Shown: in pieces, positions 21,040 to 29,877 of the stretch
Layout: each line of letters starts with the position of its first letter
How positions within the stretch are numbered: the first letter of the stretch is position 1
From: Roseisalinus antarcticus
GTDB taxonomy: Bacteria; Pseudomonadota; Alphaproteobacteria; Rhodobacterales; Rhodobacteraceae
Direction of reading: 5' to 3'
DNA: 64,000 nt
Assembly (NCBI RefSeq): GCF_900172355.1
Contig: NZ_FWFZ01000003.1
Location: 62,001-126,000 of the forward strand
Notes under the pieces: model-generated
What the model saw: the letters and a program-made list of their open reading frames with translations, nothing else
Told to the model about the DNA's origin: nothing
The model's database searches: none
Program-made: the position numbers and the translations under genes

Positions 21040-22158
21040 ATGCACCAAGTAGCCCTTACCGGAACCGGGGTTTTCACCCCGCGCGAGAAGATCACCAACG
21101 ACGAGCTTGTCGCGGCCTTCAACGCCCATGCCGACCGGTTCAACGCGGCGCATTCCGACGAGATTGCCGCGGGCAGCATCGAGGCGAAACCGCACAGCTC
21201 GTCGGAGTTCATCCTGCAGGCCTCGGGGATCGAGAATCGCTACGTCATGGACAAGGCCGGCACGCTGGATCCCGACCGGATGTTCCCGAAGCTGCCTGCG
21301 CGGCCGGACGACACGCCCTCGCTGATGGCCGAGATGGCGGTGGCCGCCGCCCGCGACGCGCTGGACGCGGCGGGCCTGCCGGCCTCGAACGTCGATGCGA
21401 TCCTGTGCGCCGCCTCCAACCATGAACGCGCCTATCCCGCGATTGCGGTCGAAATACAGCAGCTTCTCGGCGCCGGCGGCTTTGCCTACGACATGAACGT
21501 CGCCTGTTCCTCGGCCACTTTCGGGATCCAGAGCGCCGCCGACATGATCCGCGCAGGCTCGATCCGGGCCGCGCTGGTGGTGTCGCCCGAGATCACCTCG
21601 GCGCATCTGGAATGGCGCGACCGGGATTGCCACTTCATCTTCGGCGACGTGGCGACGGCCGTCCTGCTGCAACGGGCGGAGGACGCGACGGGGCCGCATT
21701 TCAGGGTTCTGTCCACCCGGCTGGCGACGCAGTTTTCAAACAACATCCGCAACAACGACGGCTTCCTGCGACGCACCCGCGACCAGATGGAGGACCGCCG
21801 GGACATGCAGTTCATGCAGAACGGCCGCAAGGTCTTCAAGGAGGTGCTGCCATTGGTGTCAGCCCACATCGCCGATCATCTTTCGGACGCGGGCGTGTCC
21901 GCCGGTAGCCTGCGCCGCCTGTGGCTGCACCAGGCGAACAAGACGATGAACGACTACATCGGCCGCAAGGTCCTCGGCCGGGTGCCCGAGCCCGGCGAAC
22001 AGCCCAACATCCTGCAGGATTACGCGAACACGAGCTCGGCCGGCTCGATCATCGCCTTCGCGCAGCACCAGGACGGGCTCTCCGCCGGCGACATCGGCCT
22101 GATCTGTTCCTTCGGGGCGGGCTATTCGGTGGGCTCGGTCCTCGTCGAAAAGGCCTGA
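21040..22158 (+). CDS. 3-oxoacyl-ACP synthase III family protein (KAS III-like)
   Basis: 372 residues of thiolase fold. The nucleophile is C156 in DMNVACSSATFG. The His is in LWLHQANKTMNDYIG and the Asn in YANTSSAGSI, giving the Cys-His-Asn triad of FabH enzymes. It is longer than E. coli FabH (317), with an N-terminal insertion (HADRFNAAHSDEIAAGSIEAK, adjoining segments) like the Pseudomonas KAS III paralogues that use longer acyl-CoA primers. I infer a fatty-acid or acyl-CoA condensation role. It is not next to plsX or other fab genes, which suggests an accessory paralogue. Divergent from the spike pair. Confidence 0.88.
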   Translation: MHQVALTGTGVFTPREKITNDELVAAFNAHADRFNAAHSDEIAAGSIEAKPHSSSEFILQASGIENRYVMDKAGTLDPDRMFPKLPARPDDTPSLMAEMAVAAARDALDAAGLPASNVDAILCAASNHERAYPAIAVEIQQLLGAGGFAYDMNVACSSATFGIQSAADMIRAGSIRAALVVSPEITSAHLEWRDRDCHFIFGDVATAVLLQRAEDATGPHFRVLSTRLATQFSNNIRNNDGFLRRTRDQMEDRRDMQFMQNGRKVFKEVLPLVSAHIADHLSDAGVSAGSLRRLWLHQANKTMNDYIGRKVLGRVPEPGEQPNILQDYANTSSAGSIIAFAQHQDGLSAGDIGLICSFGAGYSVGSVLVEKA

Positions 22159-22229
22159 AGACCGCCGACGGGGCCGGCCCTTTCCAAGGGTTGCATCCCG
22201 GCGCCCCCTCGGACTAACTCGCCCGCGCG

Positions 22230-22829
22230 ATGGCCAAGCTCTATTTCCACTACTCGACGATGAACGCCGGCAAATCGACCGTGCTGCTTCAGGCGTCCCA
22301 CAACTATGTGGAGCGCGGGATGGAGACCTATCTGCTGACCGCCGGGTTCGACACCCGCGCGGGCGACGCGCGCATCGCCAGCCGGATCGGGATCGGTGCG
22401 CCGGCCAATACCTTCGCCCCCGAGGACGACCTTTTCGCCCGCATCGAAACGCGGCTGCAGGCAGGACCCTGCGCCTGTGTCTTCGTGGACGAAGCCCAGT
22501 TTCTGACCGAGGCCCAGGTCTGGCAACTCGCCCGGGCCGTGGATGACCTCGGGGTCCCGGTCATGTGCTACGGGCTGCGGGTCGACTTCCTCGGCAAGCT
22601 CTTCCCCGGCTCGGCCGCCCTGTTGGCGCTGGCAGACGAGATGCGCGAGGTCCGCACCATCTGCCATTGCGGTCGCAAGGCCACCATGGTGGTGCGCCTG
22701 GGGCCGGACGGGCAGGCCGTGACCGAGGGCGACCAGGTGCAGATCGGCGGGAACGAAAGCTATGTCTCCCTGTGCCGGCGGCACTGGCGGGTGGCCACGG
22801 GCGACGGGCCGCCGCCCGCACCGGACTAG
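22230..22829 (+). CDS. tdk: Thymidine kinase
   Basis: 199 residues, type II (human TK1-like) thymidine kinase for deoxynucleoside salvage. The P-loop is STMNAGKST and the Walker B-type motif is VFVDEAQFL. The Cys pairs of the zinc-binding lasso are in ICHCGRKA and SLCRRHW. The length is typical. It overlaps the convergent nadD by 4 bases at the stop codons. Confidence 0.95.
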   Translation: MAKLYFHYSTMNAGKSTVLLQASHNYVERGMETYLLTAGFDTRAGDARIASRIGIGAPANTFAPEDDLFARIETRLQAGPCACVFVDEAQFLTEAQVWQLARAVDDLGVPVMCYGLRVDFLGKLFPGSAALLALADEMREVRTICHCGRKATMVVRLGPDGQAVTEGDQVQIGGNESYVSLCRRHWRVATGDGPPPAPD

Positions 22830-23425
22830 CCCCAGCGCCCCGCTTCACGAATCCGGCTGGACGAGGCATCGGACATGGGCAGGTTCACGAAGCACCACGC
22901 CGGCGCCGCCGCCCCGCCCAGCGCCTGGGATTGCCGGGCCGGGATCCGGTTCTGACGGTAGGTCCGCGCGGCCTTCGACAGCCGCGCCGAGATCCGGTCG
23001 CCGGGCCGGGCGAGCACGCCGATCGGGACAGAGCCGATGATCTCCTCCCATTCCTGCCAGAGGTGAAACTGCGCGAGGTTGTCCGCCCCCATGAGCCAGA
23101 CGAACCGCACGCCCGGGTAGACGGCACCTAGCGCGGCGAGTGTCTCGGCGGTGTAGCGAGTGCCCAGGACCGCCTCGAGCCCGGTGATCCGGACCCGCGG
23201 ATGCTGCATGATCTGGTGCGCCATGGCGATCCGGCGGTCCAGCGGTGCGGGCCCGCGGGCCTTGAGCGGGTTGCCGGGACTTACCAGCCACCACACCTGA
23301 TCCAGGCCGAAGCGGCGCAGCGCCTCGCGCGTGATCCGCACGTGGCCGCCGTGGGCAGGGTCGAACGACCCGCCCAGAAGGCCGATCCGCTGCCCCGCGA
23401 GGGCCGGAGGGAAATCATGTCGCAT
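22826..23425 (-). CDS. nadD: Nicotinate-nucleotide adenylyltransferase
   Basis: 199 residues from the chosen start [13 protein letters not shown]. It joins nicotinate mononucleotide to AMP to make deamido-NAD. The nucleotidyltransferase motifs are [17 protein letters not shown] near the start and [12 protein letters not shown] at the end (equivalent to the SSTxIR signature). Two further in-frame ATGs lie 12 and 36 bases upstream, and the ribosome site is weak for all of them, so the start is uncertain. nadE, a later step, is also in this window at 49-50.6 kb but not linked. Confidence 0.93.
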   Translation of the reverse strand: MRHDFPPALAGQRIGLLGGSFDPAHGGHVRITREALRRFGLDQVWWLVSPGNPLKARGPAPLDRRIAMAHQIMQHPRVRITGLEAVLGTRYTAETLAALGAVYPGVRFVWLMGADNLAQFHLWQEWEEIIGSVPIGVLARPGDRISARLSKAARTYRQNRIPARQSQALGGAAAPAWCFVNLPMSDASSSRIREAGRWG

Positions 23426-23464
23426 CCTGCGCCCCATGCTGCGCACCGCGCGCCAATGCAAGCC

Positions 23465-24283
23465 TCAGGGCACGTAGCGCATGAACGCGAACAGGGAACT
23501 GTCGGGCGCCCAGCAGGGTACGTTGATCGTCCCCTGCCCCCCGTGCAGCCGGGTCAGGATACGCCCTTCTCCGCCGTTCCCGTCCATGATGTTGAGCGTC
23601 ACGTCCAGGCCGCCGGGATGGCCCTGGGTGCCCGGCGCATAGGCCAGCCAGACCACATGGGCGCCGTCGGGCGACGGATGGGGAAACCAGTCGACCGTCT
23701 CGCCGTCGGTCATCCGCTCCGGGTCGGAGCCGTCGGGGCGGATGCGCCACAGGTCGACCTGGCCGCTCCGCTCGCCGTTGAACCAGATCCAATCCCCGTC
23801 GGCCGAAAAATCGGGGCCGTCGATGTGATCGAACGCGTCACAGACCAGCGTCTCGCGCCCGCCTTCTGCCGGGCAGCGATAGATCTTGACCTTCCGGTCC
23901 CCCCTCGCCGCGGCATAGACGAGCGTCGTGCCATCGGGAGACCAACCGTGCCACCAGGACGGCTGCGCCCGGGTCACCTGGTGCGGGGTGCCGCCGTCGA
24001 TGGGCAGCGTGTAGATGCAGCTTTTGCCGTGTCGGGTGCTGTCCGAGATGACCAGCCGCGTGCCGTCGGGGGAGATTCCGTGATCGTTGTTGCACTTCAC
24101 GGCAAAGCCCGTATCGATCTCGTGAAGGTCCGGCGCCGAGAGCGGAACCCTGTAGATCCGGCCACGCCCGTTGACGATGAGATAGCCGGCCGGATGCCAG
24201 TTCGGCGCCTCGATAAGCCCTTCGTAGGTCAGGATCTTCTCGGTCCGGCCTTCGGTGTCGCAAAGGCACAACTCGCTTTTCAT
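23465..24283 (-). CDS. Cytoplasmic TolB/WD40-like beta-propeller protein
   Basis: 272 residues made of repeated blades with the PD40 core: GISPDGTRLVIS, GWSPDGTTLVYAA, DFSADGDWIWFN and PSPDGAHVVWLA. There is no signal peptide, unlike periplasmic TolB. Similar intracellular propellers occur in sugar clusters as oligogalacturonide-lyase-like or unknown proteins. It lies directly downstream of the GH43 gene on the same strand, separated by a 30-base gap that overlaps a perfect palindrome. I infer a role in handling the oligosaccharide cut by GH43. The reaction, if any, is unknown. Confidence 0.7.
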   Translation of the reverse strand: MKSELCLCDTEGRTEKILTYEGLIEAPNWHPAGYLIVNGRGRIYRVPLSAPDLHEIDTGFAVKCNNDHGISPDGTRLVISDSTRHGKSCIYTLPIDGGTPHQVTRAQPSWWHGWSPDGTTLVYAAARGDRKVKIYRCPAEGGRETLVCDAFDHIDGPDFSADGDWIWFNGERSGQVDLWRIRPDGSDPERMTDGETVDWFPHPSPDGAHVVWLAYAPGTQGHPGGLDVTLNIMDGNGGEGRILTRLHGGQGTINVPCWAPDSSLFAFMRYVP

Positions 24284-24307
24284 CCTGTGGTCTCCGTTTG
24301 TTCGGTG

Positions 24308-24331
24308 CCAGATTATTCGCGAATAATCTGG
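24308..24331. repeat. Perfect 24-bp palindrome at the 3' end of the GH43 gene
   Basis: The core AGATTATTCGCGAATAATCT is flanked by CC and GG. It overlaps the last codons and stop of the GH43 gene and precedes the propeller gene. The same 22-bp core recurs at 46746-46767. Its AT-rich arms stand out in GC-rich sequence. There is no T-run, so it could be a protein-binding site or a dispersed palindromic repeat. Confidence 0.75.
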
Positions 24332-25926
24332 TCCCGGCCCGACCCGTAGCGGAAGCGGTCGAACCGGGCCTCTCTGCCATGGCCGGTCAGGTCCATCGCG
24401 AACATGCCGACGAAGGCGCCCGTGAAGGAGGCGTGCTCTCCGCGGCCGCCTTCGTCGGAGATCACGCTTGCGTCCAGGACCGGGCCGATCGGCTGCCAGG
24501 CACCGCCCTGGCGCCAGTAAAATTGCTGGGTCGCATGGTCCACATCGACCCGCAGTTCGACCGGTCCGTCCGCGATGCTCAACGGGGAGCCGGGCGATTG
24601 CAGGGTGCCGTCGGGCCAATCGCCGGGACATGACCAGACTGTCAGGACCCGGCCGACCCCGGGTTCATGGGTCAGGACGCAGACGTGAAATTTCGACCGG
24701 TTGTAATACGTCGTCAGCCCCGCCGCCTGCTGATAGGAGGTCGGGTCGAACGCCAGGCCGGTCTCGGCGGAATGGACGAAGTGCTCCTGCCGGCGCGCGA
24801 CGAGGGCCTGTTCGAACCAGCTGCCGATGCTCTCTCGTCCGATCAGAACAAGGGCCCCGTCCTCCGTTCGGAAGATGCGCTCGCTCTCGGGCGTTCTGAG
24901 CCACTGGAACTCCGCCGGCAGCCCGGCGGCGAAATCATGCTCGACGGCCTCGTCGGCGCCGACCGTTGCCGGCCCGAGCGATGGCACGGCGGTCCGCGCG
25001 ATCGTCCCCTCGGCATCCAGCCACAACCAGTCGTCGCGCCAGATCACCTTTTCAAGGCCGGTCTCGCGCCCCATCGGACAGAAGCGCCCCTGCCCGTCCG
25101 GTCCGGGCATTGGACGGCCCATCAGGAAGGAATGGTAGTGGTCGCCCCAATGCGTCTCGACGTATTGGCCATGACCGGTGCGCTGGATCGGCCCGTCGCT
25201 CGCTTCCGCGCAGAGCAGATGGCGGCCGGGATGGGTCTCATAGGGACCGCGAATGTCCCGGCTGCGGGCGTGGGTCACGGCGTGCTCATAGCCGGTCCCC
25301 CCTTCGGCCGTCGTGAGATAATAGTAACCGTTTCGCTTGAAGAGATGCGGCCCCTCGGTCATGCCCTTCGGGCTGCCGTCGTAGATCCGGGTCATCTCGC
25401 CCACGAACCCCGCCTCCGGTGACCATTCCTGAAGCAGGATCCCATCGAAGCTGCTGTGCGCGGGATTGGCACCGGTGCCCGGGCCGCGATGGTTCCATTG
25501 CAGGACCAGGAACCATTTGCGGCCGTCGTCGTCGTGGAACAGCGAGGGATCGAAGCCGTGCGAGCCGGCAAACCACGGATCCTGCCACTCTCCGTCGACC
25601 TCGGGGCAGCAGGTGATGTAATTATGCGCATCCTTGAAGCTGCCATCGAGCCGTTTCACGTCGGTATACACCAACCAGAAACGCTCTCCGTCGTGGCTCA
25701 GGCAAGGTGCCCAGATGCCGCAGCTGTCGGGATTGCCGCGCATGTCGAGCAGGCTCGCACGGTCCAGCGGGCGGGCAACCAGCCGCCAGTTGACCAGATC
25801 GCGGGAGTGGAAGATCTGCACGCCAGGAAACCACTCGAAGGTGGACGTAGCGAGGTAATAGTCCTCGCCGACCCGCAGGAACGACGGATCCGGGTTGAAG
25901 CCCCGGAGCACAGGATTTTCAATCAT
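24313..25926 (-). CDS. Glycoside hydrolase family 43, beta-xylosidase-like
   Basis: 537 residues. The five-bladed GH43 domain begins NPVLRGFNPDPSFLRVG with catalytic base D13. D126 in GFDPSLF is the pKa modulator and E191 in TEGPHLF the acid. A C-terminal beta-sandwich (about 330-537) is the usual XynB-type accessory domain. Such enzymes release xylose or arabinose from short xylo-oligosaccharides. The lack of a signal peptide puts it in the cytoplasm, acting on imported oligomers. It lies between an aldo/keto reductase and a beta-propeller gene on the same strand. Its last codons are formed by the 24-bp palindrome. Confidence 0.92.
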   Translation of the reverse strand: MIENPVLRGFNPDPSFLRVGEDYYLATSTFEWFPGVQIFHSRDLVNWRLVARPLDRASLLDMRGNPDSCGIWAPCLSHDGERFWLVYTDVKRLDGSFKDAHNYITCCPEVDGEWQDPWFAGSHGFDPSLFHDDDGRKWFLVLQWNHRGPGTGANPAHSSFDGILLQEWSPEAGFVGEMTRIYDGSPKGMTEGPHLFKRNGYYYLTTAEGGTGYEHAVTHARSRDIRGPYETHPGRHLLCAEASDGPIQRTGHGQYVETHWGDHYHSFLMGRPMPGPDGQGRFCPMGRETGLEKVIWRDDWLWLDAEGTIARTAVPSLGPATVGADEAVEHDFAAGLPAEFQWLRTPESERIFRTEDGALVLIGRESIGSWFEQALVARRQEHFVHSAETGLAFDPTSYQQAAGLTTYYNRSKFHVCVLTHEPGVGRVLTVWSCPGDWPDGTLQSPGSPLSIADGPVELRVDVDHATQQFYWRQGGAWQPIGPVLDASVISDEGGRGEHASFTGAFVGMFAMDLTGHGREARFDRFRYGSGRDQIIRE

Positions 25927-25989
25927 TCGCGTCGTCCCGGTCCTTGGTTTCCGGAAATTCCGGGCCCGGGGTCCGCCCGCCGTCCCATC

Positions 25990-27024
25990 TCAGCCCTCGA
26001 GCTCGGCGGATTGAGCCCAGAGGTTTATCTGTTCCTCGTCGGCGTATTCGTCGATCAGCGCCAGCTCCTCCGCAGAGAACTCCAGGTTTCCGACCGCGCC
26101 GGCGCAATCGACGACCTGTTCGGGCCGGGAGGCGCCGATGAGCGCGGAGGTGATGCCGCCACCGCGCAGCACCCAGGCGATGGCCATCTGGGCAAGGGAC
26201 TGGCTGCGGCCCTCGGCGATCTCGTTGAGCTTGCGGATGTTCTCGCGGGCACGGTCCGACAGCATGCCCTTGTCCAGCGACTTGTCCTGCGCGGCGCGGC
26301 TGTCGTCCGGCACGCCCCCAAGGTATTTCTTGGTGAGCATACCCTGCGCCAGCGGCGTGAACGCGATCGAGCCCACGCCCAGGTCTGCCAAGGTGTCCTT
26401 GAGACCGTCCCGCTCGACCCACCGGTTCAACATGTTGTAGCTCGGCTGGTGGATGACACAGGGCGTGCCAAGGTCCTTCAGGATGCCGACGGCCTCGCGC
26501 GTCCGCTGGCTGTTGTAGGACGAAATCCCGGCATAGAGCGCCCGGCCCGACCGGACGATGTAGTCCAGCGCCCCCATCGTCTCCTCCAGCGGCGTGTCGG
26601 GATCGAACCGGTGCGAGTAGAAGATATCCACGTAGTCCAGACCCATCCGCTTGAGGGACTGGTCGCAGGACGCGATCATGTATTTGCGCGACCCCCACTC
26701 GCCGTAAGGCCCGTCCCACATGGCATAACCCGCCTTGGAGGAGATGATGAGCTCGTCCCGGTAGGGGGCAAGATCCTCGGCGAGGATCGAGCCGAAGGCA
26801 TGCTCGGCCGCGCCCGGGGGCGGTCCGTAATTGTTGGCGAGATCGAAGTGGGTGATCCCGTGATCGAAGGCCGCCTGGCAAATCTCACGCTTCGTCTGGT
26901 GCGGGAAATCATGCCCGAAGTTGTGCCAGAGCCCCAGGCTGACGGCGGGCAGCTTCAACCCCGAGGCCCCGCATCGTCTGTATGACATGCGCTCGTAGCG
27001 GTCTTCCGCAGCAACGTATTCCAT
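25990..27024 (-). CDS. Aldo/keto reductase, YghZ/L-glyceraldehyde-3-phosphate reductase-like
   Basis: 344 residues of TIM barrel. The catalytic tetrad is visible: Asp and Tyr in FDLANNYGPP, Lys in IISSKAGY and His in FYSHRFDPDT. The NADP site is in SALIGASRPEQV. The closest named group is YghZ/GPR, which reduces L-glyceraldehyde 3-phosphate and other aldehydes. The ATG giving MEYVAAEDRYERM is preceded by AGGGAG. It is the first gene of the aldo/keto reductase-GH43-propeller run, so the substrate may be a sugar or sugar-derived aldehyde. Confidence 0.88.
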   Translation of the reverse strand: MEYVAAEDRYERMSYRRCGASGLKLPAVSLGLWHNFGHDFPHQTKREICQAAFDHGITHFDLANNYGPPPGAAEHAFGSILAEDLAPYRDELIISSKAGYAMWDGPYGEWGSRKYMIASCDQSLKRMGLDYVDIFYSHRFDPDTPLEETMGALDYIVRSGRALYAGISSYNSQRTREAVGILKDLGTPCVIHQPSYNMLNRWVERDGLKDTLADLGVGSIAFTPLAQGMLTKKYLGGVPDDSRAAQDKSLDKGMLSDRARENIRKLNEIAEGRSQSLAQMAIAWVLRGGGITSALIGASRPEQVVDCAGAVGNLEFSAEELALIDEYADEEQINLWAQSAELEG

Positions 27025-27126
27025 GAATGGCTCCCTGTGCGCCGGACGCCGCGGGTGGGCGAAATCGTTTTCGGGCACGGAAGACCATTCGCGCGACATT
27101 GTCAAACGGTCGTAGCCGGCATTCGG

Positions 27127-29571
27127 TCAGAAGTTCTGCCAGATGCTGTCCTCGCCCGAGATCACGACCGGCCGGGCGACGACATCGGAGCGCCGTTCGA
27201 TGGGCGGGTACGGGGCGGAACGGACCCGCCGGTCGGGGCCATCGAATTCCAGCGTGGGCGCGACGACCTCGGGCGGGGGCACGATGTCGGCCGAGGCATC
27301 CGGTGCCTCAGGTTGGCTATGCCGGTCGGGCATGCCCGCCCCCGCATTCCGCGGCAGTCGGAAATGGCGCATCAGATCCTGCAGAGCCTTGGCTTCTACT
27401 TTCAGGCTCTGGCCCGCGGCGGTCACCTGTTCGGCCATCGCGGCGTTCTGCTGGGTCACCTCGTCGAGCTGGGACACGCCGGAATTGACCTCGGTCAGCC
27501 CGCTCGCCTGTTCCTGTGCCCCCGCCGTGATCTGCGAGATCAAATCCGCGATCGTGCCGACGCTGCCAACAATCTTCTCGAGCGCCTCGCCGGCATTGCC
27601 GACAAGCAGGACTCCGTCCTCGACATGAGCGGCGCTCTCGCTGATCAGCTGGCGGATTTCCTGGGCGTTCTCCGAGGATCGCTGGGCCAGCGATCGCACT
27701 TCCGTCGCGACGACAGCAAAGCCCTTGCCCACTTCGCCGGCCCTGGCCGCCTCGACACCCGCGTTCAGCGCCAGCAGGTTGGTCTGGAAGGCGATATCCT
27801 CGATCACGCCGATGATCAGGTTGATCTTCTTCGAGGATTGCTCGATCTGGCTCATCGCACCCACTGCGTCGCGGACCACGGTGCCGCTCTTTTCCGCCTC
27901 GCTACGGGCGGCGACGACGGTTCGTTCCACCTCGGCCGCATTGGACGCGGCTTCCTGGACGGATTGCGAAAGCTCGTCCATGGCCGCCGCCGTTTCCTGC
28001 AACGCCGCCGCCTGGGTTTCGGTCCTGCGCGACAGGTCCGAATTGGCCTCGGCCACATCCGCGGAGCCGCCCGCGATCTTCTCAGCGTTCAGCGTCACGG
28101 ACTGGATGATCTCGCAGAGCGTCTCCACCGTGCTGTTGAAATCGGACCGCAAGGGCTCCAGGTCCGGCGCGAAGGGCTGCCGGATGGTGCTGTCGAGATC
28201 GCCGGTGGAGAGCGAATTGAGCGCCTCGGTCAGCTCCTCCATCGCCCTGGCGCGATCCTCGGCCTCCGACCGGCGCACGGCTTCGACCTCTTCGGCGGAG
28301 GCGAGACGGTCGGTCAGGATCACCAGCTGGCGGGCAATGTCCCCCAACTCGTCGGGCCGCAGGGCCCCTTCGATCTCGCTTTGATACTCCCGCGCCTCGA
28401 TGCGTTTGACCGCGCGGACCAACCCCTTGATCCGGCGGATCAGGCCCCGCGTCTGTAGCGCCGAGAGGATCCCGACGATGACGGCCACCGCGGCCAGCTG
28501 CCAGAGCATGGACCGCAGCAGGGCCTGCCGTTCCGCCGTAGCCTCTTTCGCGTCGATCTCCGCCACAAGCCCCCACTCCGCACCGGGGACGGTCGCGCCC
28601 GTGCCCAAGCTTATCACCTCGGCCCCGTTCAGCCCCGGTCCGACCACCAGGCCCGCGTCGTCGCGCCCGAGGCTTGCCGCGACCTGGGGCAGGGCCGCCA
28701 CATCGGGCGCGGCCACCGGGCCCTCGGCATTCCGCGAGACCGTCACCACGGCGCCGTCGTCGCTGACCAAATACATGACGCCGGTCTCCCCGAGGGCCGG
28801 GACATCCGACAGCAGGGCCGAGATCGGCCCCGGGTCGATCGCATAGACGAGCACGCCCAGCGGGTCGCCGCTCATCGCCAGCACCGGGGCCGCGAAATAG
28901 GCGATCTGATCCCCGCGCCGCGCCGGATCGGGGCCGAAGCCCGAGAAGGTGACGCTGCCTGCCTCCCCCTCTGCCGCAGCGGCGAAGGCCGCACCGAGAC
29001 GGGTCCCGGCGAAGGGCTCTTCGTCCAGGTTCGCACCGAATTCACCCGTCTTGGCAACGGAATAGATGACCCGGCCCGAGGTGGAGACCAGCATGAGGTC
29101 GCGAAACCCGCCGTCCCGGACAATCGCGCGCAGGCCCGGATGCAGGCGGGCATGGGTGCTGGAATAGAAGGACTCGTCATCCGCCTGGTCGAGAGCGGCG
29201 CGCTCGTCGACCGGGTTCGGGTTTTCGTCCTGGTAGGCTCGGCGCAGATCCGCTGCGGCGGTCTCTCCCCCGCTCTGCCATGCACCGAAGAACTGCCCGA
29301 GGGCGATCTGCATCGCGGAACCGGCCGCCTGGGTCGCGACCGAGGACCTTACCCCGTCAACCCATGCCACCAGGCTTTTGGAACGTTCGTCCAGGACCGT
29401 CTCCAGGATCCGCTCCTTGTAGCGGTCCATCATCGCGGCCGCCTGGAAGAACCCTGAAATGACCAGGGCCGCCGCCAACACGATGCCGACGCCGGCGTTG
29501 ACCAGAGGCAGTTTGCGCGACAGGCGCATGCCGCGCAGGGGCGGCGTGTCGGTGATGGACGGCTCGGGCAT
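27127..29571 (-). CDS. Methyl-accepting chemotaxis protein with CheR-tether pentapeptide
   Basis: 814 residues. TM1 is about 21-43 ([21 protein letters not shown]). A periplasmic dCache-like sensor spans about 45-350, and TM2 is near 355-377 ([20 protein letters not shown]). A HAMP follows, with a second HAMP-like stretch ([14 protein letters not shown]). The signalling hairpin has the conserved tip [18 protein letters not shown] and [12 protein letters not shown]. The chain ends IWQNF, matching the xWxxF pentapeptide that docks CheR/CheB. The start [11 protein letters not shown] follows AGAGGTGG. No che genes are adjacent, so it feeds a system encoded elsewhere. The ligand is unknown. Confidence 0.92.
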   Translation of the reverse strand: MPEPSITDTPPLRGMRLSRKLPLVNAGVGIVLAAALVISGFFQAAAMMDRYKERILETVLDERSKSLVAWVDGVRSSVATQAAGSAMQIALGQFFGAWQSGGETAAADLRRAYQDENPNPVDERAALDQADDESFYSSTHARLHPGLRAIVRDGGFRDLMLVSTSGRVIYSVAKTGEFGANLDEEPFAGTRLGAAFAAAAEGEAGSVTFSGFGPDPARRGDQIAYFAAPVLAMSGDPLGVLVYAIDPGPISALLSDVPALGETGVMYLVSDDGAVVTVSRNAEGPVAAPDVAALPQVAASLGRDDAGLVVGPGLNGAEVISLGTGATVPGAEWGLVAEIDAKEATAERQALLRSMLWQLAAVAVIVGILSALQTRGLIRRIKGLVRAVKRIEAREYQSEIEGALRPDELGDIARQLVILTDRLASAEEVEAVRRSEAEDRARAMEELTEALNSLSTGDLDSTIRQPFAPDLEPLRSDFNSTVETLCEIIQSVTLNAEKIAGGSADVAEANSDLSRRTETQAAALQETAAAMDELSQSVQEAASNAAEVERTVVAARSEAEKSGTVVRDAVGAMSQIEQSSKKINLIIGVIEDIAFQTNLLALNAGVEAARAGEVGKGFAVVATEVRSLAQRSSENAQEIRQLISESAAHVEDGVLLVGNAGEALEKIVGSVGTIADLISQITAGAQEQASGLTEVNSGVSQLDEVTQQNAAMAEQVTAAGQSLKVEAKALQDLMRHFRLPRNAGAGMPDRHSQPEAPDASADIVPPPEVVAPTLEFDGPDRRVRSAPYPPIERRSDVVARPVVISGEDSIWQNF

Positions 29572-29877
29572 CGCATGCCACCTCTCTCTCGGGAAACGCA
29601 GTTCGATCGTCCCCGCCTTTGACCCAGATGGATTAACCACAGGCTAATTTCGCGGAGCGCGTTTCTTCCGCGCCGCAGGATGCGCCCCGTCGAGAATCTC
29701 ATTATTTTCATTTCTTATCATGGTCTTGAAGGATTCTTGACCACTGTTCGCCCTGCGCGAAAAATCCGTAAAATTCGCTTCGGATCGTGCTGTGATGGCC
29801 AACAGACGTTTACCCCCACCTAACTACCGAAGTCTAAGGTGCCGCGGAGTTGACCCTAGCGACACCGACGGAGGCGC
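29572..29877. other. Divergent promoter region between chemoreceptor and GGDEF-EAL gene
   Basis: 306 bases with no gene, AT-richer than its surroundings. A possible plus-strand promoter is TTGACC (29737) with AAAAAT (29760) at 17-base spacing, about 113 bases before the GGDEF-EAL start. No repeat or hairpin stands out. Confidence 0.35.

Noticed and set aside
24298-24633. Short frames reading LFANNL or DYSRII around both palindromes
   Set aside because: These peptides are simply translations of the palindromes at 24308 and 46746, so the shared residues do not indicate genes.
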